From Dactylosporangium vinaceum (lineage in GTDB: Bacteria; Actinomycetota; Actinomycetes; Mycobacteriales; Micromonosporaceae): a stretch of DNA of 64,000 nucleotides. Below, piece after piece: positions 8,973 through 18,329 of this stretch. The stretch lies in contig NZ_CP061913.1 of the NCBI RefSeq assembly GCF_019904175.1, positions 4,464,001-4,528,000 of the forward strand, read 5' to 3'. Below the pieces are notes generated by a model that did no database searches, was not told the origin of the DNA, and was given only the letters and a program-made list of their open reading frames with translations. Numbering within the stretch: the first letter of the stretch is position 1; each line of letters begins with the position of its first letter. The translations under genes and the position numbers were made by a program.

Positions 8973-9986
8973 ATGGCCACCATCAGAGAGCTGGCGCGGC
9001 ACTGCGGCGTCTCGGTCGCCACCGTGTCACGCGTCTTCAACACCCCCGAAGTCGTCAGCCAGGAGACCCGTCAGCGCATCCTCGACGGCGCCCGGCAGAT
9101 CGGCTACCTGCCGAACGAGTCGGCCCGCACCCTGGCCACCAAGAAGTCCCACCTGGTCGGCCTGGTGTGGGACACCGACCACCGCCGGCCCGGCTGGCGC
9201 CACCCGTTCCTCCAGGAGATCCTGGTCGCGCTGAAGACCGCGCTGAGCGGGTACGGGCTGCACCTGCTCATGCTCGCCGCGGCCGACTCGACCGACCCGG
9301 ACGCCCGGCAGCGCTACCTGCGCGCCGTGCACCGGCACAGCCTCGACGGCCTCGTCATCATCGACAACGGCGACCGCGACCCGGCGGTGCTCACCCTCGC
9401 CGACGCCGACGTCCCGTGCGTCGCCCTCGACCTGCGCGTCACCGGCCCGAAAACCACCTACGTCACGTCCGACAACGCCGGCGGCGCCGCCCTCGCCGCC
9501 CGCCACCTCATCGAGCGCGGCCACCGCCGCATCGCCACCATCACCGGTCCGCAGCAGACCTGGCCCGGCGCCGAGCGGCTCACCGGCTTCCGGTCCGCCC
9601 TCGCCGGCGCGGGCATAGCACTGCCGGCCGAGTACGTCGTGGAGGGCAACTTCTACCTCGACGGCGGCCATGCCGCGATGCGCCGCCTCCTCGCCCTGCC
9701 CGACCCGCCGACTGCCGTATTCGCGGCCGGCGACGAGATGGCGATCGGCGCCATGCGGGCCGTGAGCGAGGCGGGCCGGCACGTCCCGGGCGACGTCGCG
9801 GTCGTCGGCTTCGACGACATCGACGTCGCCGCCCTGGTGCCGCCGGGCCTGACGACGATCGCCCAGGACAAGGCGGGCTTCGGCACGGCCGCCGCCGAGG
9901 CACTCGTCACCATGCTCCGCGACCCGGGCGAGCCCTGTGAGCCGACCCGCCTGCCGACCACCTTGATCGTCCGCGGCTCCACCTGA
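8973..9986 (+). CDS. LacI family transcriptional regulator of the beta-glucoside cluster
   Basis: A 337-residue regulator. The N-terminal HTH is TIRELARHCGVSVATVSRVFN (about 3-23), followed by the hinge helix with ESARTLATKKSH around 49-60, which inserts at the central CG of the operator. The periplasmic-binding-like domain fills the rest, with GDEMAIGAMRAV and VVGFDDIDVAALVPPGLTTI near the C-terminus. It is divergent from the transport operon, and three copies of one operator lie between them. It probably represses both directions until an imported sugar binds. The operator differs from the CebR sequence of Streptomyces as I know it, so equating it with CebR is not safe. Confidence 0.94.
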   Translation: MATIRELARHCGVSVATVSRVFNTPEVVSQETRQRILDGARQIGYLPNESARTLATKKSHLVGLVWDTDHRRPGWRHPFLQEILVALKTALSGYGLHLLMLAAADSTDPDARQRYLRAVHRHSLDGLVIIDNGDRDPAVLTLADADVPCVALDLRVTGPKTTYVTSDNAGGAALAARHLIERGHRRIATITGPQQTWPGAERLTGFRSALAGAGIALPAEYVVEGNFYLDGGHAAMRRLLALPDPPTAVFAAGDEMAIGAMRAVSEAGRHVPGDVAVVGFDDIDVAALVPPGLTTIAQDKAGFGTAAAEALVTMLRDPGEPCEPTRLPTTLIVRGST

Positions 9987-10037
9987 CCCACCCGGCGACC
10001 CGGCCACTGTTCCGGCCACCGGCTGTGCATGGTGTCT

Positions 10038-10394
10038 TCAGCGTGGTGGCTGACTCTGCTGGTACGTCCACATCTCGGCCATGAGACCGTCGACGAGGCG
10101 CACCAGCCAGATGAGGTGGCCGGGGGAGTCGGTGGGTTGCTGGGGCCGACCGACGGAGCCGGCGACGGCGACGAGGTCGTTGTCGCCGAGGACGGTGTGG
10201 ACGGTGAAACGCAGGTCCGGACGCGCGGCTCGGATGGCCTGCACGGCTTGCTTGACAGCTGCGGGTCCGGTGGCCTCGGGGTGGGCGTGGTCGACCCAGT
10301 CGGGATGCAGGATCTGGTCGGCGATCGTGGTGTCGCCGGTGTTCCACATGTCGAAGTAGCGCATGACGGTCGTGCTGGCCGGTCCGCTCGTCAT
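10038..10394 (-). CDS. SnoaL-like / NTF2-fold protein (ester cyclase type)
   Basis: A 118-residue single-domain protein with the SnoaL polyketide-cyclase-like pattern: VMRYFDMWNTGD at the N-terminus, DQILHPDWVDHAHPEATGP, then AIRAARPDLRFTVHTVLGDNDLVAV. The fold is a cone-shaped alpha+beta barrel; many homologues are called ester cyclases without proven reaction. It is alone, transcribed away from the GH3 gene. Function is unknown. Confidence 0.8.
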   Translation of the reverse strand: MTSGPASTTVMRYFDMWNTGDTTIADQILHPDWVDHAHPEATGPAAVKQAVQAIRAARPDLRFTVHTVLGDNDLVAVAGSVGRPQQPTDSPGHLIWLVRLVDGLMAEMWTYQQSQPPR

Positions 10395-10754
10395 CGACGT
10401 ATCCCCCGTATCCGATGCTGATGGCGCTGACGCGATTGATCATGCCGCATCGGCCACGGCGACCTCCGCTGCGGTGAGCAACGCCTCGCACGGGCCGGCC
10501 CGGGCTCCGGCCGGACGCCGAGGCGGCGTGCTGCGACGGGATCGCACGAGGCGGGTATCGAAAGGCCCTCGCGTCACATTTTTTTCGAAACGCCACGGTC
10601 CTGCCAATTCATTTACAGCGGTCTATTATGTGCCATTGGCGATCGGCGGAGGTGATAGTCAGCGGCGGCTCACCGGGCCGTGCGGCAGCGGGACGGCAGT
10701 ACAGATCCATCGAGCGATCGGGAGTTCGCCACCTTGGACACAGGAGACCTTCAC
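10395..10754. other. intergenic region upstream of the secreted GH3 gene
   Basis: A 360-bp divergent region. The part from about 10550 to 10640 is notably AT-rich for this genome and should hold the GH3 promoter. Two TCGAAA half-sites occur, at about 10556 and 10582, the second within the palindrome TTTCGAAA. They may be operator sequences for a sugar regulator, but this rests on pattern only. I see no gene. Confidence 0.4.
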
Positions 10755-13700
10755 GTGGTGAAGACCAGTGCCGCGCTTTCGCGAGGGAGCAGGCACGGCA
10801 GGGGCGCCAGGAGACCGGGGCGCAGGTTCATGGCGTTCGGGCTGGCGTGCGTCGTGGCGGTGGGCGGGCTCGGCGCGTTCGTGCGGCCGGCTGCGGCGTC
10901 CGCCGAAAGCATGCCGGCGTACAGAAACACCTCCCTGCCGTTCAGTGTCCGCGCGGCCGACCTGGTTTCGCGTATGACGCTGGAGGAGAAGTACGACCAG
11001 CTGATCGCGATGCAGCCGCATGCGACCTGGCGTCCGAAGCCGAAGGCGATCGACCGGCTCGGCGTGAAGTCGTACGGATACTGGGGCGAGGCGAATCACG
11101 GAATCTATTTCCCGACCATCCCCGGCAACAGCAATTACACGCAATATCCGCAGAGCACCTCGATTGCATCGACCTGGAATCCGGCCATCACGCAGCAGAT
11201 CGCCGGCGGTATCGCTGACGAGGCCCGCGTAACGTACAACACGTCCTGCCCGCCGGGTGTGGCGAATCCCAGCCCCGTCGGTGGCGCCTGCCATGGCTTG
11301 ACGTATTGGTCGCCGAACCAGAACCTTAACCGCGATCCCCGATGGGGGCGGGCGGACGAGTCGTACACCGAGGATCCGTTCCTGGCCGGCCAGGTGGCCG
11401 GCGCCTTCGTGACCGGCTTGCAGGGCGACACCTCGTCACGCCCCGACACCGTTCCGACCGGAGCGCACGACTACGTGCAGGCGGTCGCCACGCCGAAGCA
11501 TTACCTGGCGAACAACTCGGAGGCGAACCGCGACTTCGGCACCTCGAACTTCACCGAGCGTTCGATGCACGAGTACTTCCTGCCGCCCTTCGCGGCCTCG
11601 GCCGGCGGGGCGGGCGCACGGTCGCTGATGGTCGCCTACAACGCCCTCGGCGAGGTGGAGAACTACACGACCGACTATCCGTCGGCATCGAGCTACCCGA
11701 GCCTGTGGAGCCCCCGCGACAACGTCACCCCCGGCGGTACTCCCGGGACGCCCGCCGCGGCGAGCCGCTACGCCATCGAGACCATGCTGCGCAGGTCGTA
11801 CGGCTTCAACGGGTACGTCGTCTCCGACTGTGATGCGATCACCCGCGTGTATGGAACCGGGACGTCAGGACACTCCTGGCAGCCCGTCCAGCTCGGCGGC
11901 CAGACGCAGATCGGCAAGACCCTCGGCAACGCCTGGGCACTCAAGGCCGGCACCGATCTCGACTGCTCCGGCGGTGACTACCCCACGGCGACAGGACTCC
12001 CGGCGGCGCAGAGCCAGGGCTTCATCAGCGAGGCCGACGTCGACATCGCGCTCGTGCGGGCCTTCACGGCGCGGTTCCAGCTGGGCGAGTTCGATCCGGT
12101 CGCCTCGGTCCCGTGGAACAGCGAGTCGTACTCGCTGTCGGCGGCCGGCGATCCGAATGTCAAGCTGGCATCGCCGGCGCACCGTGCCATCGCGCACGAA
12201 TCTGCCCTCGAAGCGCCCGTGCTGCTGAAGAACGCGGGCAGCACGCTCCCGTTCGCGGGCGCGGCGACCGGGAAGACCGTCGCGCTGGGGCACGTGGACT
12301 CTCTCAACGCGTTCCAGTCGGGCTCGTACTCCGGGCCCACAGCGCTCAACACCACTTTCGCCCAGGCGCTGGCCGAGCGGACGGGGTCGTCCGCCTCGGC
12401 CGTGACCGCGGGTTCCAGCACGCCGTTCCTGTCCAGCCACCTCGCGGTGTTCCCCAACGTCCTTGACGCCAACGGCACCGCGATCACGACCTCGGTGTGT
12501 GCCAGCAGCCCCTGCGACCCCGTCGCGGACGCGGCGACCGCCGAGTACCAGATCTCGCAGGCTGACAATGTCATGGTGGTCGTCGGTCACCGCAACAACG
12601 ACGGCGGCGAGGGCGCGGACCGCTCCACGGTTGTCCTGCCGCGCATGCAGGCCGAGCTGATCCGGGACTCGATCGCCCCGCTCGCCAGGAAGTACGGCAA
12701 GAAGATCGTGGTCTGGGTCCAGGCCAAGACCATGGTCGACGTCAGCGCGTTCAAGGACCTGCCGGGCGTAGGGGCGATCGTCTGGTCGTCCTTCAACGGC
12801 ATGTACCAGGGTAAGGCGATGGCGGAGCTGCTGTTCAACGACGCGGTGACGCTTGAGGACGGGCGTGCCGCGGTGGCCAACTTCTCGGGCAAGCTGCCGC
12901 TGACCTGGTACTCCGACGTTGACGCCCAACTCGGGCCGGCGGCTGCTCCGGACCTCGCGATCGAGGACTACCGGATGACCAAGGCGGAAGGCGCCAAATG
13001 CGGCCGGACGTACCTCTACTACCAGGTCGGTCCCGGCTGCGCGGCTCCACACTATGTGTTCGGCCAAGGTCTGTCGTACTCGCCGTTCGTCTACGGCGCC
13101 CCGAGGCTGTCCGCCTCGAGGATCACTCCCGACGATTCGGTGACGGTCTCGGTGCCCGTGTCGAACCGGGCCGCCAACAGCCCGGGCAAGGCGGTCGTGG
13201 AGGTCTACGCCAGAGCGCCGAAGGGAGCCGACGGAAACCAGCGCCCGCTGAAGCAGCTGAAGGGTTTCGTCAAGAGCGGCCTGATATCCGGTACCTCCCA
13301 GACGGTCAAGGTCACCATTGACGCCGGTGATCTGTGGTTCTGGGACGACGTGCAGCACAAGAAGGTGTACCCCACCGGCGACTGGACCATCCTGGCCGGT
13401 CCGAGCTCGGCCGACGCGGACCTGAAGTCGGTGACCCTCCGGGTGACCGGACACCGCACGGCCGGCGTCGAGGTGGTCTCGGCCCAGCCGGACGCCACCG
13501 AGTTGAGCCTCAACACCCCCGACAACCGGATCAACGCCCAGCTGTCGGTCACCAAGCACGACATGACGTTCTGGGACCTTGCCGACCGGGCGCTCAGGGT
13601 GCAGTACACCTCCTCCAACCCGGCGGTCGCGACGGTCGACGCCGCCGGCTCGGTCAGGCCCGTGTCGACAGGCGCCGTCCTGATCACGGCCAAGGCCACC

Positions 13701-14165
13701 GCCGACGGACAGAGCAAGTCGACGACCTTCCCGGTCGTGGTGACCTCCGGCGTGCCGGACGCCACCGGCTCGGCGTTCCCGAACGCGTACACGTCGCGAG
13801 TCGACTTCGGTGACCGCGAGGTCACGCTCGACCAGGCATCCGCGGGGACCAGGCTGGCGGCGAGTATCTTCCCGGCCAACCCGGCCACGACGTACAGCTA
13901 CCAGATCGCCCCAATGGACACCAACACCGCCGCAGCGACCGTCACCTCGGCGGGCGTCCTGACCGCGAACAGAACCGGCCACGTACGGGTCACGGTCACG
14001 GCAACCAATGCCGGCGTCCAGACGTCGGAGTCCGCCCTGGTCACGATCACCCGCAAGTGCCGGTTCGGGGCGCTGGGGCCACCCCCGGCCGGCGACGGCG
14101 GACCCCGGCCACCGGCGAGGTGCCGGCCGACCGGGGCAGCGGACTCGTTCGACCCATGGCCCTGA
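10755..14165 (+). CDS. secreted GH3 family glycosidase (beta-xylosidase/arabinosidase type) with Ig-like domains
   Basis: About 1136 residues. A twin-basic-like N-terminus (GARRPGRRFM) and a hydrophobic signal segment ending in AAASAES indicate export, possibly by Tat. The GH3 N-domain follows, with WGEANHG, KHYLANNSE and the nucleophile motif VVSDCDAI, all as in plant/bacterial xylosidase-type GH3 enzymes. Then come the GH3 C-domain (APVLLKNAGSTLPF, VVVGHRNNDGGEGADRS), an Fn3-like domain near 13090-13440, and Big_2-type bacterial Ig repeats. GTG 10755 is chosen because AGGAGA lies 8 bp upstream. The final 35 or so residues (Pro/Arg/Gly-rich after TITRKC) look unlike a domain end and may reflect a frameshift or loss of a terminal module. 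Confidence 0.88.
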   Translation: MVKTSAALSRGSRHGRGARRPGRRFMAFGLACVVAVGGLGAFVRPAAASAESMPAYRNTSLPFSVRAADLVSRMTLEEKYDQLIAMQPHATWRPKPKAIDRLGVKSYGYWGEANHGIYFPTIPGNSNYTQYPQSTSIASTWNPAITQQIAGGIADEARVTYNTSCPPGVANPSPVGGACHGLTYWSPNQNLNRDPRWGRADESYTEDPFLAGQVAGAFVTGLQGDTSSRPDTVPTGAHDYVQAVATPKHYLANNSEANRDFGTSNFTERSMHEYFLPPFAASAGGAGARSLMVAYNALGEVENYTTDYPSASSYPSLWSPRDNVTPGGTPGTPAAASRYAIETMLRRSYGFNGYVVSDCDAITRVYGTGTSGHSWQPVQLGGQTQIGKTLGNAWALKAGTDLDCSGGDYPTATGLPAAQSQGFISEADVDIALVRAFTARFQLGEFDPVASVPWNSESYSLSAAGDPNVKLASPAHRAIAHESALEAPVLLKNAGSTLPFAGAATGKTVALGHVDSLNAFQSGSYSGPTALNTTFAQALAERTGSSASAVTAGSSTPFLSSHLAVFPNVLDANGTAITTSVCASSPCDPVADAATAEYQISQADNVMVVVGHRNNDGGEGADRSTVVLPRMQAELIRDSIAPLARKYGKKIVVWVQAKTMVDVSAFKDLPGVGAIVWSSFNGMYQGKAMAELLFNDAVTLEDGRAAVANFSGKLPLTWYSDVDAQLGPAAAPDLAIEDYRMTKAEGAKCGRTYLYYQVGPGCAAPHYVFGQGLSYSPFVYGAPRLSASRITPDDSVTVSVPVSNRAANSPGKAVVEVYARAPKGADGNQRPLKQLKGFVKSGLISGTSQTVKVTIDAGDLWFWDDVQHKKVYPTGDWTILAGPSSADADLKSVTLRVTGHRTAGVEVVSAQPDATELSLNTPDNRINAQLSVTKHDMTFWDLADRALRVQYTSSNPAVATVDAAGSVRPVSTGAVLITAKATADGQSKSTTFPVVVTSGVPDATGSAFPNAYTSRVDFGDREVTLDQASAGTRLAASIFPANPATTYSYQIAPMDTNTAAATVTSAGVLTANRTGHVRVTVTATNAGVQTSESALVTITRKCRFGALGPPPAGDGGPRPPARCRPTGAADSFDPWP

Positions 14166-14213
14166 CCATCAGCAGACTCCGCGGCCGGCTGCGAGCGACC
14201 CACCCGAACTGCC

Positions 14214-14248
14214 GGGTAGCCCGGGGACGTCAGGTCCTCGGGCTACCC
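14214..14248 (+). terminator. strong stem-loop after the GH3 gene
   Basis: A 15-bp stem (GGGTAGCCCGGGGAC pairing with GTCCTCGGGCTACCC, one G-T pair) closes a 5-nt loop. It lies 49 bp after the GH3 stop and 60 bp before the next start. No U-tract follows, as is common in actinomycetes. Confidence 0.75.
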
Positions 14249-14307
14249 GCAGTGCGGCACCATCTCGTCGGCACCCACCGCAGCCCCGGCGACGGCATGA
14301 TGGACCC

Positions 14308-15147
14308 ATGCCCGATCTTCAGCCCATCCCCGAACCACGCACGACGCTGACCCACGCCGGCTGCGTGGTCTCGACTCCCCTCGGATACCGCCCGTTGCAG
14401 CTGGATCTGCACGTGCCCCCGGGCGACGGCCCGTTCCCGGTGCTGCTCTGGATACACGGCGGCGGCTGGGTCGGCGGCAGCCGGGTGTGGACCGTGGACC
14501 AGCGATTCCACGAGCGCATGGTGGGCCGGGGGTACGCGGTCGCCGACGTCGACTACCGGCTGGCGCTGGAGGCCACGTACCCGGCGCAGCAGGCCGACAT
14601 CGAGGCCGCCATCCGCTGGCTGCGCCACCACGCCGCGGCGCTGCGGCTCGACCCGGGCCGGTTCGCCGCGCTGGGCGAGTCGGCCGGCGGCCAGTTGGCG
14701 GCGATCGCCGGGCTTACCGGCGCCGGCGACACTGCGCTGCAGGCAGTCATCCTCTGGTACGGCTCCACCGACCTGTCCAGCCTGCGGAACCAGGACGACC
14801 CGTTCACGAGTCCGGCACTGCTGCTCGGCGGCCCGCTCGCCGAGCGCGCGGCCTTCGCACGGCTCGCCAGCCCCTTGCACAACGTCCACCCGGACGCCCC
14901 GCCGTTCCTGCTGGTACACGGCACCGACGATGAGGTCGTCCCGTTCGCGGACGCCGTCGGCTTCGCCGCGGCGATGCGGGCCCAGGGCGTACGGTGCGAC
15001 GTGCTGCCGGTCGAGGGCGCGGGCCACGTCTTCACCGGCGCGAGCGTCGAGGTGGGCACCCTCACCCAGACCGGCGCCGACTTCCTCGACGACGTCCTCG
15101 GCCACGCCGCGAGCTCGCGATCGGCATCGTCAAACGCCTCCGAGTGA
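14308..15147 (+). CDS. alpha/beta hydrolase (carboxylesterase / HSL-like)
   Basis: A 279-residue esterase-type hydrolase. The oxyanion-hole motif is LLWIHGGGW near residues 47-55. The nucleophile is the serine in GESAGG near 128-133. The acid residue is expected in HGTDDEVVPF and the catalytic histidine in GAGHVF near 243-248. The enzyme should cleave small esters; it could deacetylate sugars given the neighbouring GH3, which is only context. The start at 14308 (MPDLQPIP) fits the domain; the frame stays open upstream, but that extension is low-complexity. No signal peptide is seen. Confidence 0.85.
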   Translation: MPDLQPIPEPRTTLTHAGCVVSTPLGYRPLQLDLHVPPGDGPFPVLLWIHGGGWVGGSRVWTVDQRFHERMVGRGYAVADVDYRLALEATYPAQQADIEAAIRWLRHHAAALRLDPGRFAALGESAGGQLAAIAGLTGAGDTALQAVILWYGSTDLSSLRNQDDPFTSPALLLGGPLAERAAFARLASPLHNVHPDAPPFLLVHGTDDEVVPFADAVGFAAAMRAQGVRCDVLPVEGAGHVFTGASVEVGTLTQTGADFLDDVLGHAASSRSASSNASE

Positions 15148-15191
15148 CCCGGCAGGGCCGCGGCAACGCCGCTTTGAGTCGGCACGCTCCT

Positions 15192-15220
15192 GACCGGCGG
15201 GCCGTGGCGGCCCGCCGGTC
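15192..15220. terminator. bidirectional stem-loop between convergent genes
   Basis: A perfect 12-bp stem (GACCGGCGGGCC with GGCCCGCCGGTC) around a 5-nt loop. It sits between the convergent hydrolase (ends 15147) and secreted repeat protein (ends 15230). Confidence 0.75.
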
Positions 15221-15229
15221 CCGTTCGGG

Positions 15230-15958
15230 TCAGCACCAGGGGGCGGTCAGCTCCCCGTTCGTGCTGCTGATGATGCCGGTGCCCTGGTCCACGATGACGA
15301 CCCGGGCGGTGAGCCAGCCGGCGGTGGCGACGCGGTAGCAGGACAAATAGGTGATGTTCCAGCCGCCGTAGAAGTTGGTAAGCGACTGCAGATGGCCGTA
15401 CGCGTCGGTGGGGGCGTCGCCCAGCAGCGTCAGGAGGCTGTGGCCGGTGCCGGGGAAGTTCGGGTCGTAGGAGTAGAACTGGACCCGCTTGTTCGGGGTG
15501 AAGCTCGACGTCGTGTACAGCTGGGTGTGGTACGGGTAGCCGCTGCGCACCTCGTTGACGGAGATGCCGTTGGTCGGTGTGGCGGTGGGCAGCAGGATCG
15601 TGTAGGGCGCGATGCCGTTGTCGACCCGGGCCCGGTCCCGGCTCGCGGGTGGCACACAGACGTGGTCCGAGGGGCGGGTCTCGCGCCACACGTAGCCCGA
15701 CTTGCAGGTATCGGGGCCCCACGCCCCGCCGTTGGGCTCCCGGCGGGCCGGGCCGAGCGCGTTCTCGCCTCTGGTGGTGTCGCGCTGGGTGGGCGTGACG
15801 CATACCAGGTCGCCGGGCACCGCCTCTCGCCATACGTAGCCGTTCGCGCAGGTGTACGGGCCGTAGGGCAGGTCTGCCGCGGCCGGTGCGGCGTCGACGG
15901 TCAGCAGGCCGGCGAGCAGCGCGAGTGCGGCCACCAGCCCTCGAAGTAGGCGTTGCAT
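15230..15958 (-). CDS. secreted protein with repeated YVWREAxPxDxVCVxPxxR motifs
   Basis: A 242-residue exported protein. Residues 1-29 form a signal peptide (MQRLLRG then a long hydrophobic run ending APAAA). Two tandem motifs of about 48 residues follow, each with C-x(n)-GYVWRE...DxVCV(T/P)P..RD, at about 36-62 and 83-110. The C-terminal 120 residues form an unrecognised domain rich in Tyr and Thr with a final Cys. The YVWRE-type repeat is found in many actinomycete secreted proteins of unknown role. ATG 15958 is chosen for the signal peptide; a 45-residue upstream extension looks non-coding. Confidence 0.78.
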   Translation of the reverse strand: MQRLLRGLVAALALLAGLLTVDAAPAAADLPYGPYTCANGYVWREAVPGDLVCVTPTQRDTTRGENALGPARREPNGGAWGPDTCKSGYVWRETRPSDHVCVPPASRDRARVDNGIAPYTILLPTATPTNGISVNEVRSGYPYHTQLYTTSSFTPNKRVQFYSYDPNFPGTGHSLLTLLGDAPTDAYGHLQSLTNFYGGWNITYLSCYRVATAGWLTARVVIVDQGTGIISSTNGELTAPWC

Positions 15959-16287
15959 GTCGTGCTTCCCTTCGTCGTTCGGGCGTTGCGAAGGGACGGA
16001 GCCGCCATGCCGGGTCTTGATGCGGTGGGCCGGCTGTCGCCTGCCGGACAAAGCGGTCCGATGCTGCCGTGGCGGCGAGATGGTGAGCTTCATCGGTTCG
16101 GGAACCTCCGGATCTGGCCGGCCCGGGCGAGGAGGTTAGCGGCGAGGCCGGCGCAGCGCAGGATCGTGGGCATCTCGGTCGACGGCGCCTGATGTCACCG
16201 GGCGTTTGCCGAAGGCCGGACCGGCCGACGTGACGCTCGCCCTGCCGTAGCGTGCGTGTTGTTGCCCGTGCCGGATAGCGTTTCAGT

Positions 16288-16653
16288 GTGAGCTTTGTAG
16301 GTGGCGTGAACGCCGTTCTGGCGGTTGTGAGCATGGGTGACCTCTATTTCGGCGGCTACTCCCTGGTGACCGGCAAGATTCTGGGCGGTCGTGCGGCCGA
16401 GTCCGAAGATGCCACGGACCCCGCTGAGGCCAGGCGGTCGGGCGTGGCCCACCTGCTTGTCGGTGCGGCGGTGCTGAGCCTGGCCATCGGATACATGGCG
16501 GGCGAGCAGGGCCTGTGGTATCAGATTGTCCGCGACGTACTGTTCGTTGCGGCCGTGATCTTCGCCGTCATCGCGCTGGTGAAGCTTCGGCCGCCGGCCT
16601 GGCTGGATCGTTTCCGTCGCGATGACGACGAGGCCGTCGACGGGCGCCGCTGA
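16288..16653 (+). CDS. small integral membrane protein, unknown function
   Basis: A 121-residue protein. The N-terminus is weakly hydrophobic (GGVNAVLAVVSMGDLYFGGY). Two clear transmembrane helices lie at about 50-66 (GVAHLLVGAAVLSLAIGYM) and 78-98 (VRDVLFVAAVIFAVIALV), with a basic/acidic cytoplasmic tail. It is not recognisably part of a named family. It stands alone, divergent from the secreted protein and 200 bp before the TetR gene end. Confidence 0.6.
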   Translation: MSFVGGVNAVLAVVSMGDLYFGGYSLVTGKILGGRAAESEDATDPAEARRSGVAHLLVGAAVLSLAIGYMAGEQGLWYQIVRDVLFVAAVIFAVIALVKLRPPAWLDRFRRDDDEAVDGRR

Positions 16654-16853
16654 CGCGACCGGTCCGAGTGGCGCCGGCCGACGTTGCGGCGTCGAGGGCG
16701 ACGTGGTCGTCGCCGGGACGATGGCTGCTGCAGTGCGTGGTCGGTCTTCCACCCAGTTACATCCTCGCCGCCGGCCTGGCCTCCGGAGCCTGGCCATGAC
16801 GCATGACCACGCCGAAGAGCGTGCGCGCGAGGCGGGCGGCGGTCAGGAGAGGG

Positions 16854-17489
16854 TCAAGTCGCCGTTGCCGTTCCGTCTGCGGGCCACGCGAGCATGGCGG
16901 CGTCAGCGACAGCGTGGAGTTCGGCGGTGCTCGCCCCGTCGCGCGCCTGCTGAGACATGCCCTGCAGGACGGCGCCGACAAGCGCCGCCAGGCCTGCACA
17001 ATCCGTACCCATGGGTAGCACTCCGGCAGCTACGTCGGCCTCGATGCGGTCGCGCAGTGCGGCGACGTTCGCGGCACGTCGCTCTCGCAGCAGGGTGACC
17101 ATGTCGGTCGATGTGGCTGTGCAGTTGACCGCTGCGCTGATCACGAGACAGCCGGCGGGCCGATGCGGTCGGGTGTACTCCACGGCGGCGGTGTGGAGGG
17201 CACGGGCGACGCCTTCGCGCGCGGAGGCCTCGGCGTCGAGCGCTGCGCCGAAGAATGCACCGTGGGTCTGCTGGTAGCGATCGACAACCTCGCGGAACAG
17301 CGTCTTCTTGTCACCGAAGGCGGCGTAGAGGCTCGGCGGGGTGATGCCCATGGCCGCGGTGAGTTCGGCGATGGAGACCGGCTCGAACCCGCGTTCCCAG
17401 AACTCCCGCATCGCTACCACGAGGGCGCCTTCTCGGTCGAAGGTGCGGGGACGCCCGCGGCGGCGAGGGTTGGCGTCGCTCATTGACAC
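16854..17489 (-). CDS. TetR/AcrR family transcriptional regulator
   Basis: A 211-residue repressor. The HTH region (about 15-60) reads FDREGALVVAMREFWERGFEPVSIAELTAAMGITPPSLYAAFGDKKTLF, the usual TetR pattern with recognition helix PPSLYAAFG. The ligand domain follows with FFGAALDAEASAREGVARAL and CLVISAAV, the C-terminal type seen in regulators of reductases. It is divergent from the SDR gene at 17562, and two near-identical operator-like repeats lie between them, so it very likely represses that gene and itself. Confidence 0.92.
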   Translation of the reverse strand: MSMSDANPRRRGRPRTFDREGALVVAMREFWERGFEPVSIAELTAAMGITPPSLYAAFGDKKTLFREVVDRYQQTHGAFFGAALDAEASAREGVARALHTAAVEYTRPHRPAGCLVISAAVNCTATSTDMVTLLRERRAANVAALRDRIEADVAAGVLPMGTDCAGLAALVGAVLQGMSQQARDGASTAELHAVADAAMLAWPADGTATAT

Positions 17490-17490
17490 A

Positions 17491-17543
17491 TTCTATAGCG
17501 ATCGATAGCGTCACGTCATCAAGTTCTATAGCGAGCGATACAG
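17491..17543. promoter_or_regulatory. twin TetR operator-like repeats
   Basis: TTCTATAGCGATCGATAG (17491-17508) and TTCTATAGCGAGCGATAC (17524-17541) are repeats 33 bp apart, about three helical turns. Each is an imperfect inverted repeat around GCGATCG. They fill the gap between the divergent TetR and SDR starts and probably overlap both promoters. Confidence 0.75.
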
Positions 17544-17561
17544 AAAGAGGGGTTGAGGGTC

Positions 17562-18329
17562 GTGGTGCCACTCAACGGCAAGACCGCCCTGGTCACAGGC
17601 GGTAGTCGCGGAATCGGCCGGGGAATCGCGACACGGCTGGCCGCGGACGGCGCGCTTGTGGCGGTCCACTACGGCAAGCACGAGGCAGCCGCCGAGGAGG
17701 CCGTCACCAGCATCGTCGAGTCTGGCGGTCGGGCGTTCGCCGTCGGTGCCGAGCTCGGCGTGCCCGGCGACGCCCAGGCGCTATGGGCGGCCTTCGACGC
17801 CGGCTTGACGGAGCTCGGCGCCGAGCCCGGTCTGGACATCCTGGTGAACAACGCCGGCATCGCCAGCTCCAGCGATCTCGCCGGTACGACTGAGGCGGAG
17901 TTTGACAAGATCTTCGCGGTGAACGTCAAAGCCCCCTTCTTCATCCTGCAGCAAGGCCTCGAGCGGCTCCGCGACAACGGCCGCGTCATCAACATCTCCT
18001 CGGGCGCCACCCGGATCGCATCCCCGTCGATAGTGACGTATTCGCTGACCAAGGGAGCGCTCAACACCATGAGCTTCACCCTCGCCAAGCAACTGGGCGG
18101 GCGCGGCATCACTGTCAACTCGGTGGCTCCGGGAATCGTCGATGTCGACAGCAACGCCGTCTGGCTGCGGGAGAACCCGGAGCAGTTGGCTGTCTGGAGC
18201 TCCTTCTCCGCGTTCAACCGGGTCGGTCAACCGGCCGACATCGCCGACGCCGTGGCGTTCCTCGCTTCCGATGACTCCCGCTGGGTCACCGGCCAGTGCC
18301 TCGACGCCACCGGCGGCGCGAACCTGTGA
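17562..18329 (+). CDS. SDR family NAD(P)-dependent oxidoreductase
   Basis: A 255-residue short-chain dehydrogenase. The cofactor motif TGGSRGIGRG is at about 10-19, NNAG near 95-98, the catalytic serine in INISSGATR, and the YSLTKGAL Tyr-x3-Lys pair near 161-165. The C-terminus ends WVTGQCLDATGGANL, typical of the classical family. GTG 17562 is preferred because AGAGGGG lies about 11 bp upstream; a TTG at 17553 is too close to that site. The substrate is unknown; control by the divergent TetR is likely. Confidence 0.93.
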   Translation: MVPLNGKTALVTGGSRGIGRGIATRLAADGALVAVHYGKHEAAAEEAVTSIVESGGRAFAVGAELGVPGDAQALWAAFDAGLTELGAEPGLDILVNNAGIASSSDLAGTTEAEFDKIFAVNVKAPFFILQQGLERLRDNGRVINISSGATRIASPSIVTYSLTKGALNTMSFTLAKQLGGRGITVNSVAPGIVDVDSNAVWLRENPEQLAVWSSFSAFNRVGQPADIADAVAFLASDDSRWVTGQCLDATGGANL

